Assembly: GCA_964463485.1 (NCBI GenBank)
Contig: CAYXDO010000110.1
Span: 1 to 35,643, forward strand
Length of the DNA stretch: 35,643 nt
Reading direction: 5' to 3'
Source of the DNA: CAYXDO01 sp964463485
GTDB taxonomy: Bacteria > Myxococcota > Kuafuiibacteriia > Kuafuiibacteriales > Kuafuiibacteriaceae
Under the pieces are notes generated by a model. That model worked only from the letters and a program-made list of their open reading frames with translations, searched no databases and was not told the DNA's origin. Below, in pieces: positions 8,064-14,579 of this stretch (its first letter is position 1; each line of letters opens with the position of its first letter). Both the position numbers and the translations under genes were made by a program.

Positions 8064-8989
8064 ATGCGTTGAACGAACTGATTCTCGAGCTCAGTTACAA
8101 CTGCGACCTCGCTTGCGTGATGTGTGGGTTCGGGGACAAGGACGTCGAACCCAGTCGGTTCATGGCGCCCGAGACGGTATCGCTCATCCTCGACGCCATC
8201 AATCCGCCGCCCCGAGTGATTCGGCTGAACGGCCGCGGAGAGAGTACAATCCATCCAAGGTTCGTCGAGATCTTGCGTCAGGTACGGAGTCGGTTCCCAG
8301 ACGTGCAGATCAACCTCTTCTCGCATCTCTCGTGGTCCCGTCCAGGCGTGGCTGATGCACTCATTGACTGCAATGTGCAGTTGTTCATCTCGATGGACAG
8401 TCCGGACCCGGAGCGTCTCGCTGTCATTCGTCGGCGGAGCAAGTACGCGAAGATCGTGGCCAACATTGAGCGCCTCGCCACGCATACTCCGAGGCCCTTC
8501 ATTATCTTCACACTCCAAGAGCAGAACTTCGACGACGTGGTACCGATCGCCAAGTTCGCCGTCGAGCGAGAGTTGCATCTCCTCGTGAATACGGTTCGAC
8601 GTGACGAAGGCATCGAACCGTTCCAAGAGCTTGTGCGTGCTCGTGTCGACGACTTGCGGCGCGCATTCGCCGAGGTCTCTGAGATCTATCTCGGACAACG
8701 GGTCGCGTGCTTCCTGCCTGACTCCATTCAGGGGACGCAGATCACGAAGGACGGGACTCGCCCGACGAACGGCGCGCTTGCGCGGTGCCCAGCGATTGAT
8801 CGTGAACTGTGCGTGCTGTTCGACGGGACAGTAACGCCGTGCAACATGTTCAATCCTTACGCGTATGGGAACATTCTCACGTCGTCTCTCGACGTGATCC
8901 GACGCGGCGAGCGCTTCCGCTGGTTCAGCGAGAACCACAAGGAGCATCCGTACTGCTCGAACTGCGCATGTCTCGGAGGGACAGCGTGA
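8051..8989 (+). CDS. Radical SAM/SPASM-like protein B
   Basis: A 312-residue protein with a second CX3CX2C motif, CDLACVMC (C18, C22, C25), directly after the first strand LNELILELSYN. RLNGRGESTIHP is the usual GGEP-like position. The C-terminal SPASM-like part has cysteines in ARCPAIDRELC, VTPCNM and YCSNCACLGG. It starts at ATG 8051 with AAGG 8 bases upstream and overlaps gene A by 13 bp; ATG 8060 (ATGA overlap) is an alternative. It is not a close copy of A, and both carry their own clusters, so two successive or complementary radical reactions are plausible. No precursor-peptide gene is visible next to it. Confidence 0.8.
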   Translation: MQSMNALNELILELSYNCDLACVMCGFGDKDVEPSRFMAPETVSLILDAINPPPRVIRLNGRGESTIHPRFVEILRQVRSRFPDVQINLFSHLSWSRPGVADALIDCNVQLFISMDSPDPERLAVIRRRSKYAKIVANIERLATHTPRPFIIFTLQEQNFDDVVPIAKFAVERELHLLVNTVRRDEGIEPFQELVRARVDDLRRAFAEVSEIYLGQRVACFLPDSIQGTQITKDGTRPTNGALARCPAIDRELCVLFDGTVTPCNMFNPYAYGNILTSSLDVIRRGERFRWFSENHKEHPYCSNCACLGGTA

Positions 8990-9969
8990 GCTTCGTCTCC
9001 GTCCTGCCCTTCGCCGACACGTTCGCGTACTGGTGGCGCGAGCTCGACGGCGACCCGCGGCGGATACGCTTCATGACGGTGAAGACGCTCGAGGTCTCTG
9101 CGTTCCTCGGCAACCGCATGAGAGGCCACAGCAAGGCGCCTGAGACCGCGCAGCCGCTTCTGGGACACGCGTCACAACGACCTCCGAATACCGTACCGAT
9201 CGACCCCGTGGTCGTGGTCGTCGTGCCCGTCTACTGCCGCAGCGACCGCGACGCCCGGAGCGTTGAGGCACTTCTTGGCGGGCTGGGTCTTCAGAGCAGC
9301 CGGTGTCACGTCCTGCTTGTCGACGACGGATCTCCGCGATGGAGAGCGCCGGCGGTTGAAGTCATACGACTTGACCGAAACCTCGGACCGGCGGCCGCAC
9401 GTAACCGCGGGGTTGAACGTGCGCTCGAGTTCGGCGCGGACGTGGTTGCTTTCATCGACTCGGATTGCATTCCTGCGCCGGACTGGGTCGCCAACATAAT
9501 CCCGGCTTTCCACACGGAACGACGGGCGCACGCGATCTCCGGCGCGACTTGGTCACTCGACCGAACCGCCCTTGGTCGGTACCAAGAACGGAACGGGACC
9601 CTGAACGGGCGGCGGCTTCGCGGGGAGGACCGCTTGCTCTATGGGCCGACATGCAACCTTGCGCTCTGCGGGGAACTTGCGCGGTGCCTTCGGTTCGATG
9701 AGTCCTTCAAGATTGCCGCAGCCGAAGACATCGACTACTGCTTCCGCGCCAACCAACAGGGTTGGTCGATCTATCACGCCGAAAGTGTGGTTGTTCAGCA
9801 TGACTACGGGTACGACGAACTTGCTCCGGTCGGCCGCGTGCGGCGGCTGTGGAGTCAGTTCCGACGCTACGCCGAAGGAGAGCGGCTCTTGCTGAGGAAG
9901 CACCCCGACTACCATCAGGCCTTCGCGGGTTCGACTGAGATCTCGCTCCCATCAAGGACCGACGTATGA
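8986..9969 (+). CDS. GT2-family glycosyltransferase
   Basis: A 327-residue protein started at GTG 8986, which overlaps the previous stop as GTGA and has GGAGG 6 bases upstream. After a ~70-residue N-terminal extension (VSFVSVLPFADTFAYWWREL) comes a GT-A glycosyltransferase core: VVVVVVPVYCRSDRD, LLVDDGS (residues 111-116), LGPAAARNRGVE, and DSD at 158-160 for metal and nucleotide-sugar binding. Later come YGPTCNLAL and an AAAEDIDYCFRANQ acceptor/catalytic block. There are no membrane segments. It probably transfers a sugar from a nucleotide-sugar donor to a small molecule, peptide or macromolecule modified by the two radical SAM enzymes; the acceptor cannot be told from the sequence. Confidence 0.85.
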   Translation: MSFVSVLPFADTFAYWWRELDGDPRRIRFMTVKTLEVSAFLGNRMRGHSKAPETAQPLLGHASQRPPNTVPIDPVVVVVVPVYCRSDRDARSVEALLGGLGLQSSRCHVLLVDDGSPRWRAPAVEVIRLDRNLGPAAARNRGVERALEFGADVVAFIDSDCIPAPDWVANIIPAFHTERRAHAISGATWSLDRTALGRYQERNGTLNGRRLRGEDRLLYGPTCNLALCGELARCLRFDESFKIAAAEDIDYCFRANQQGWSIYHAESVVVQHDYGYDELAPVGRVRRLWSQFRRYAEGERLLLRKHPDYHQAFAGSTEISLPSRTDV

Positions 9970-10538
9970 GTGACAACGAGAATAAGCGAGTTCGCGATCC
10001 CTTCGCTATCGCCGTTGCACGAGGTGAAGTTCTTGAGTTCATCGGGGCTCATGTCCTTCGGTCAGTAAACCTCGACCCGAGGTGGAAGCCGGGAGTGACC
10101 AAGGGCGACGGCTTCGCGTCGAAGGCTGACCTCGTGCTGGTGAAGGCGGGCGTTGGAATCTCGATTGTCGAGTGCAAGCTCAAGACGAACGGCGGCGCGA
10201 AGCATGGGTGCCTCGAGCAGGTGCTGATGTACGGCGAGATGGCGGAATGCCTGCGCGAGAAGGGTGAGCTGGCGCATCGACTTGAGACCTCCAAGGCAGG
10301 CGAAGGGTGCAAGGAGACGCCCGTCGAAGTCATCGACTCGGTGATCACCGGACTCACTCGAGCGTCAATCAGGCACGTCGTAGTGTTCGACACGTGGGGG
10401 AAGGAGTCACTTCCGAACACCGTGGGTCGCACGGTCAGACTCATCAATCGCGCGCTGACGGCCGTGGGTGTGCCGGGCATCGGGATCTTTGCAAGGGACG
10501 ACAGCAAGTTCCATCGAGTCGATGTCGAACGGACGTAA
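9966..10538 (+). CDS. PD-(D/E)XK-like protein in radical SAM operon
   Basis: A 190-residue protein. The start ATG 9966 overlaps the glycosyltransferase stop (ATGA) and has AAGGA 7 bases upstream. Residues 53-89 read as a PD-(D/E)XK core: D55 in KADLVLV, E69-C-K71 in ISIVECKLK, and Q85-V-L-M-Y89. The C-terminal half is an alpha/beta segment (RHVVVFDTWG, GVPGIGIFARDD). The strict overlap pattern says it is translated as part of the same unit as the radical SAM and glycosyltransferase genes. It could cleave unmodified DNA or RNA in a modification-linked system, or the fold may serve a non-nucleolytic purpose. Assignment is by motif only. Confidence 0.6.
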   Translation: MSDNENKRVRDPFAIAVARGEVLEFIGAHVLRSVNLDPRWKPGVTKGDGFASKADLVLVKAGVGISIVECKLKTNGGAKHGCLEQVLMYGEMAECLREKGELAHRLETSKAGEGCKETPVEVIDSVITGLTRASIRHVVVFDTWGKESLPNTVGRTVRLINRALTAVGVPGIGIFARDDSKFHRVDVERT

Positions 10539-10601
10539 GCGAACAGACTCGCTCGGACATCGATGCGCGCTTCCCGGATACCAGCGAGTTCAGCGCTTCG
10601 A

Positions 10602-11640
10602 TCATGGGTTGGCTTTCGAGATGAAACTGACCATCTTGTCGACGAGGTCCTTTGCCGGCTGGGTGAGTTGTTCGTAGGTCTTCAATCTCGCGACCGCTCG
10701 TTCGGCGAAGGCGACTTTATTCCGGTGCCTGAGATGCTTGATTTTCCCTTCCCTGCTGCCCTGCGACTCAAGGGTCTTGTGGATGAGCTCGCTCAACTTG
10801 CTGGTCGCGCAGTCATCGGCTGTGAACGGCGGCGCTGAGCTCGGCTTGTCCTCGAAGCTGCAGACCACGTCCCAGATGATGTCGGCGGGGAGGAGGTTCT
10901 CAACACTCGGCACGCTCAGCATCTGGAACCTGTCGCCCAGTTCGGCCGCCAGCCGAGAGCACAGTTCCGCCTTGGTTGCGACGTCGCCATCGACAACGAC
11001 CATCGAGTGCGGAGCGATCGAGGTCACCGACAGGCGCTCGTCATCAGACTTACCGGCGAACGTCAGGTGTTCGATGCTAGACCCCCCGGCCATCATGAGT
11101 GCGAAGTGAAGGTCTTCCATCGGCCGGCGGTTGTTCCCTCGGTGAACGTAATAGAGCTCGATGAAGTGGCGGAGGTAAGTCCGGTCCGTGATCCCTTCGA
11201 CCCAGATGACCGCGTTGGCAGGGTGCAGCGACATACGAACACCGAGGTCCCGAAGAACCTGAATGTCGCGCTGGGCCGACGACGAGACGCGCACAGTTGG
11301 ATCGACTTCCCGCGCTTCGGCTGCGCCTTCATGGGACACGGCGACCTTCGAGAGACGGTGAACCGCAACGTCGCCCGGATGGTCTGTCGCGACGTCGAGG
11401 AGATGATTCGAGTTAGTCGCTAGGAAGTACCAATGCGGGGTCTGCTTGATGAAGTAAGTGAGTACGGTCCTCTGCATCGCCAGGTGAAGGTAAAGCTCCG
11501 GTTCTTCGATGCAGATGATGGTTGGTTTCTCGCGCTGGAAGGTCGCGAAGACGAACGTGATGATGCTCTGAAGTCCGTCACCAAGGTCCGCGAGGGCGCG
11601 TTCCCGCTCGATTCCGATGCTTGAGGCGTTGTGGCGATCA
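10602..11640 (-). pseudogene. OLD-family ATP-dependent nuclease, C-terminal part
   Basis: The frame from about residue LADLGDGLQS (ABC signature) to the stop at 10602 has the second half of an OLD-type ATPase-nuclease: Walker B TIICIEEPELYLHL, switch LATNSNHLL, and a TOPRIM domain starting at VIWVEGITDRTYLRHF with VVVDGD further on. The N-terminal ATPase lobe with Walker A (normally ~200-300 residues upstream) is absent. Instead the sequence runs straight into the 5' part of a MazF gene in another frame. The reading frame is formally open to 11765, but the extra codons are antitypical sequence. OLD proteins are defence nucleases; this copy cannot hydrolyse ATP. Confidence 0.75.
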
Positions 11641-11857
11641 TCGATTCGTCGACCAGCACGCGGAACGGATCCATCCGTTCGTCCTTCGCGGTCTTGCTTG
11701 TGAGAGGGCAGGTCACAACCAACTTTGCTCTCGCCGCGATTCGAGGGTCTGAGACAATCACCCAAGGCCTCGGAGCGTTGTCGTCCGTGTCGCGCTGTTC
11801 GTGCCCTCGCGCCTCAGCCTTGGAGACCGAGCCGAGGTAGATCTCGCCTCGCTGCAC
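11630..11857 (-). pseudogene. MazF/PemK toxin, 5' fragment
   Basis: GTG 11857 begins MQRGEIYLGSVSKAEARG, the N-terminal strand of MazF/PemK endoribonucleases, followed by RPWVIVSDPRIAARAKLVVT and CPLTSKTAKDE, the expected beta-barrel core. After about 75-80 residues the family match stops; the frame continues with Ser/Arg-rich sequence to a stop at 11420, which is the wrong frame of the OLD gene. The family's C-terminal part, including the dimer helix, is missing. The start overlaps the previous stop (TAGTG), so it was translated with the upstream gene. Most likely a truncated, inactive toxin. Confidence 0.7.
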
Positions 11858-12582
11858 TACGCGCGCTCGACCCGAGCCAGGAGCTCCCGCGAGGCTTCTT
11901 CGGCTTCCTGCTCCAAGGCTCGCGCTTCACCCGCGAGCGGCTCGTCCGTCGTGACTTCGTCTTCCGGCTGAGCCTGCAACTCGATCTCGATGGACCGAAT
12001 CGCCGTATGGGCGTCACTCGCCGCAGATCGTAGAGTCGTCCGCACAGCTTCGCGGACCTCGGCGTTTGCGGCTCGTGGGTCCGCAAGCAGAGCCGCCAAG
12101 CAGGACATCGCGAAGGAGTGGAGAAGCAGACGGCCTCCGAATCTTGCGATACGCTCCGAATGCGATGCGGTGAGGTTCGGCTGAACAGCCTCGAAGCACC
12201 GAGTCGCTCGCCGGACGATGTTGATCGCATCCGAGACCGCATCGACCCATCGCTCCCCGCCGAAGGCCTCTACCGCAGCGAGCAGCGCCTCCACCGACTC
12301 CACCGACTGGCGAGACTTGAGCGGGCTCAGTAGCACCTGTCCCAGAGCTACCCTTGGCCCCACGAAGTTCGGAAGGCACTCGCCGGCCCTGCTCACAAAC
12401 TCGGCGCCCGACCGAGAATCGAGCGCCGGAAGCAGGTAGTCGCGCTCAATTCGCCGCCAAAGAAGGATGGCGAGATCCTCGCCCGCGGGCGGAGCTATCG
12501 GGAAGAACCCAAAGTGCATCGGAGTCTCGCGCAGCGAATGCACGAAACCAGCGGTCAACGCCTGTCCTTCGTTTGCGTGCAT
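11857..12582 (-). CDS. Helical hypothetical protein upstream of mazF
   Basis: A 241-residue protein, start placed at ATG 12582 (MHANEGQALTAGFVHSL); upstream codons are Arg/Pro/Ser-rich and overlap the ribbon-helix-helix gene. It is mainly helical with Ala/Leu/Arg runs (VEALLAAVEAFGGERW, EVREAVRTTLRSAASD), then an acidic C-terminal helix ending in ASRELLARVERA that could be a coiled coil. No catalytic motif is visible and I do not recognise the family. It ends at TAG 11857 with TAGTG overlap to mazF, placing it between a DNA-binding protein and a toxin in one operon. An antitoxin or regulatory role is possible but unproven. Confidence 0.55.
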   Translation of the reverse strand: MHANEGQALTAGFVHSLRETPMHFGFFPIAPPAGEDLAILLWRRIERDYLLPALDSRSGAEFVSRAGECLPNFVGPRVALGQVLLSPLKSRQSVESVEALLAAVEAFGGERWVDAVSDAINIVRRATRCFEAVQPNLTASHSERIARFGGRLLLHSFAMSCLAALLADPRAANAEVREAVRTTLRSAASDAHTAIRSIEIELQAQPEDEVTTDEPLAGEARALEQEAEEASRELLARVERA

Positions 12583-12664
12583 CCTGGGATTCTGGGCTTG
12601 GCTCGCAAGCTTCGCAAGATTGCGAAGCCCGATCCGATGTGCCTTGCCGGACAACTCGCGAGGC

Positions 12665-12898
12665 CTAGACGGGCTCCGAGCCCTCGGCCTTCTTCTTCGT
12701 GGGACGCTTCTTCGTGGGCTTCGACTTGGGATCCTTCTCGACCCACGCACGAACGAGTTCTTGAACCACGTCGCTCATGTTGCGGCCGTCCGCTACGCAG
12801 CGGAGCTTGAACTGCAGGTGCAACGCCTCGTCGAAGTAGAAAGTCACATGGCGCCGGGGATCCTCGGCAGGTGGACGTCCACGCTTCCGTTGGGCGAA
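12665..12898 (-). CDS. Ribbon-helix-helix DNA-binding protein, 5' end unclear
   Basis: Residues reading RKRGRPPAEDPRRHVTFYF then DEALHLQFKLRCVADGRNMS and DVVQELVRAWVE are a classic MetJ/Arc (CopG/ParG-type) ribbon-helix-helix fold: strand, two helices and a Met-Ser helix cap, with a basic RKRGRP N-arm and a Lys-rich C-tail. No ATG, GTG or TTG exists at the start of the basic arm. The first internal start is GTG 12847, which would drop the arm; the frame is open upstream to 13231 but there runs antisense through the ATPase fragment. The original 5' end was probably lost at a junction near 12900. Likely a DNA-binding antitoxin or autorepressor of the minus-strand operon. Confidence 0.6.
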   Translation of the reverse strand, partial: FAQRKRGRPPAEDPRRHVTFYFDEALHLQFKLRCVADGRNMSDVVQELVRAWVEKDPKSKPTKKRPTKKKAEGSEPV

Positions 12899-13396
12899 GG
12901 GCCGGCGCTCTACCGCGGCATGGGTTCGATCGGGCTCACCGGCGCCTCGAGGTGCGAGCTCCTCGTTGCTCGAGATCCTCGTGACCCGAAGGCTCGCGTC
13001 GTGAAGCAGCTCAAGAGCAACGCGGGCCCGGATGACTTGCCCGCGAAGCGCTTCCGGCTCGTCCCAGTCGGGGACGTCACTCAGGTTGAGTGGCTCGAGG
13101 ACGGGACCTACAGCGCCGCCGAGCTCCTCGCCGAACCCGATCCGAGCGAGTCCTCTGCGACCGAGGACGCCATCGAGTGGCTCCGCGCCGAGCTCGAGGA
13201 CGCTCCGAACCGCGCGCGCATGGCGAAGCACATCTTCAAGGCCGGGAGGGAGAACGGGTTCCAGGAGCGGGCGCTTCGACGGGCCCTCGAGAAGCTCGGA
13301 GGAACGAAACGGAAGCTCGGACTCGGTGGCTGGGAGTGGTCGCTTCCGTTGTCCCCTTCGGGATCTTCAGCCTCTTCGGCCGGATCGCCGATCTGA
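12899..13396 (+). pseudogene. RepA-like AAA ATPase, C-terminal fragment
   Basis: The plus frame from about EGPALYRGMGSIGLTGASR through LLVARDPRDPKARVVKQLKS, LAEPDPSESSATEDAIEWL, IFKAGRENGFQERALRRALE and KLGLGGWEWSLP matches the C-terminal third of RepA/RadA-like AAA ATPases that accompany primases on plasmids, phages and integrative elements: last beta strands of the ATPase followed by a winged-helix tail. Walker A and B, normally ~200 residues earlier, are missing. Sequence upstream of ~12900 is the antisense of the ribbon-helix-helix gene. The fragment could be expressed from ATG 12920, but without a P-loop it is not an ATPase. It sits 190 bp from the tRNA-derived attachment site, as element replication genes often do. 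Confidence 0.7.
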
Positions 13397-13417
13397 GTGA
13401 AGAGGCTGAAGGGGACA
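13350..13417. repeat. Long imperfect inverted repeat
   Basis: GAAGAGGCTGAAGGGGACA at 13399-13417 is the exact reverse complement of 13350-13357 plus 13367-13377, with an 8-base interruption in the left arm. The repeat spans the stop codon of the ATPase fragment. It could act as a terminator-like hairpin, though without a T tract, or be a recombination scar. Confidence 0.7.
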
Positions 13418-13587
13418 CGTTTCGGCGGTCATCTCGAATGGTTGGAGCCCAAACAAATCAAACCTTCGGGCAGATCTCGGGCACAAGGTCCGCAATGCTG
13501 GTATGGTTGGCAAGGTTTCGGGCACGAAAACGCCCCGGGGAAACCACCAAGAAACCATGCAAACAAGCTCTGCAAGCTATCCTGGCC

Positions 13588-13631
13588 CGGTTCGGGACCA
13601 AAAGGTCGCTAGTTCGAATCTAGTCACCCCG
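13588..13631 (+). other. tRNA-Pro(CGG) 3' half: probable attachment site
   Basis: The sequence reads as the 3' part of a proline tRNA: last two bases of the 5' anticodon strand (GG), anticodon loop TTCGGGA with anticodon CGG and G37, stem CCAAA, variable loop AGGTC, a T-arm of GCTAG-TTCGAAT-CTAGT (13607-13623), acceptor strand CACCCCG and discriminator A at 13631. No 5' half (which would start CGGGGTG) lies upstream; identity with a tRNA is lost to the left of 13588. This is the form left when an element integrates into the 3' end of a tRNA gene. Orientation predicts the intact tRNA beyond the left edge and native chromosome to the right. Confidence 0.75.
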
Positions 13632-13641
13632 ACACACCTAA

Positions 13642-13669
13642 GCCTCCGGAATGATTCGTTGTTCCGGGG
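13642..13669 (+). terminator. Hairpin after the tRNA fragment
   Basis: CCTCCGGAA (13642-13650) pairs with TTCCGGGGG (13661-13669) around a 10-base loop, giving nine pairs including one T-G pair. It lies 10 bases after the tRNA discriminator base and so is probably the original tRNA terminator. There is no clear T tract. Confidence 0.6.
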
Positions 13670-13828
13670 GCAAGCGGTTCTCCCGAGGGCCGCCGGGAAC
13701 CATCCGGGGGTTCGGTTTTGTTGATCGAGCCGCTTCAGAGTCGCCTTGCCGGCCACGGTGTCACCGGAGCGGGTCGCGGGTCATCGCGTAGGGAGTCTGG
13801 ACGGAAGCAGGTCTGATTAGCTAACTTT
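13670..13828. other. Intergenic, with no gene seen
   Basis: The ~160 bp between the tRNA-derived hairpin and the antitoxin gene hold no credible gene. TGATTAGCTAACTTT just before ATG 13829 is AT-rich against its surroundings and may be the toxin-antitoxin promoter. Confidence 0.4.
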
Positions 13829-14071
13829 ATGGTCATGTCCCAGTTCTCGGTCCACGAGGCCAAGACCCAGCTCTCACGCCTCATCGAGCAGGCCCTCGCG
13901 GGCGACGAGGTCATCATCACGCGAGGATCGAAGCCCGTCGTGAGGCTGGTCGCGCTCCAGCCGCCCGCGACCGACCGCAAGCCGGGCCGGTACAAAGGGT
14001 CGCACGTCGATGACACGTTCTTCGAGCCGCTGCCCGCCGACGAGCTCGCAGCCTGGAACGGTGAGAAGTGA
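13829..14071 (+). CDS. Phd/YefM-type antitoxin
   Basis: An 80-residue protein (ATG 13829; ATG 13835 is equally possible). The N-terminus FSVHEAKTQLSRLIEQALAG followed by DEVIITRGSKPVVRLVAL is the Phd/YefM DNA-binding fold, which binds the operon's own promoter. The C-terminus (VDDTFFEPLPADELAAWNGE) is the flexible part that would wrap around the toxin. It overlaps the toxin gene by 4 bp (GTGA). The antitoxin should neutralise the PIN ribonuclease and autorepress the pair. Confidence 0.9.
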   Translation: MVMSQFSVHEAKTQLSRLIEQALAGDEVIITRGSKPVVRLVALQPPATDRKPGRYKGSHVDDTFFEPLPADELAAWNGEK

Positions 14072-14454
14072 GGCTGCTGCTCGACACCCACGCGTTCCTT
14101 TGGTGGCTGGCCGAAGATCCAATGCTCCCGGAGGCCGCGCGTCGCGCCATCACCGACCCGGCGAACGACGTCTACGTGAGCGCGGCGTCGGCGTGGGAGA
14201 TCACGACGAAGTTCCGGCGCGGCAGGTTGCAGGAGTTTGCTGAGCTCGCGGCGGACGTCCACACCGTCGTTCTCGCCGAACGGTTTCGCCCCCTGACCAT
14301 CACCGTCGAGCACGCCCAGCGCGCGGGCTCGCTGGCGTTCGAGCACGGCGACCCCTTCGACCGTATGCTCATCGCGCAGGCCCAGGCCGAGGACCTCATC
14401 TTGGTCTCCAACGAAATGCTGTTCGAGCGCTGCGGCATTCGCCGAATCTGGTGA
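14068..14454 (+). CDS. VapC-type PIN-domain toxin
   Basis: A 128-residue PIN-domain ribonuclease of the Phd-associated type. Start GTG 14068 overlaps the antitoxin stop (GTGA). Expected acidic residues are visible: D6 in LLLDTHAFLWWL, E in SAASAWEITTKFRRGRL, and D in HGDPFDRMLIAQAQAE; these coordinate magnesium in the active site. The end LILVSNEMLFERCGIRRIW is the typical terminal strand. Cytoplasmic RNA cleavage (tRNA or rRNA in known VapC toxins) is inferred from the family. It lies just right of the tRNA-derived boundary and may belong either to the chromosome or to an older insertion. Confidence 0.9.
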   Translation: MRLLLDTHAFLWWLAEDPMLPEAARRAITDPANDVYVSAASAWEITTKFRRGRLQEFAELAADVHTVVLAERFRPLTITVEHAQRAGSLAFEHGDPFDRMLIAQAQAEDLILVSNEMLFERCGIRRIW

Positions 14455-14478
14455 TCCGCCCAGGGTTTGCTTCGTGAC

Positions 14479-14491
14479 GGGCCTTCGGCCC
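14479..14491 (+). terminator. Hairpin downstream of the toxin gene
   Basis: GGGCC-TTC-GGCCC lies 25 bp after the toxin stop. A second arm, GAAGGCCC at 14548-14555, can pair with the same GGGCCTTC, so alternative structures exist between the two convergent genes. There is no strong T tract. Confidence 0.5.
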
Positions 14492-14579
14492 TCAGGACTT
14501 CAGTCAACAACTCGGGAACCCAAGCCGTTCCTGAGATGCCGGGGGCTGAAGGCCCTCAATTCTCAATGACACAGTAGAG

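Noticed and set aside
8809..8985. N-terminal extension of the glycosyltransferase to 8809
   Set aside because: It lies inside the radical SAM gene in another frame and is Arg-rich; GTG 8986 with GGAGG and a GTGA overlap is clearly better.
12467..12898. Upstream extension of the AAA ATPase fragment
   Set aside because: This part is antisense to the ribbon-helix-helix and unknown genes and has no Walker motifs, so the fragment is taken to begin near 12900.
13588..13631. Complete tRNA gene
   Set aside because: Only the anticodon loop to the 3' end is present; no D-arm or 5' acceptor strand (CGGGGTG) lies upstream within tRNA distance.
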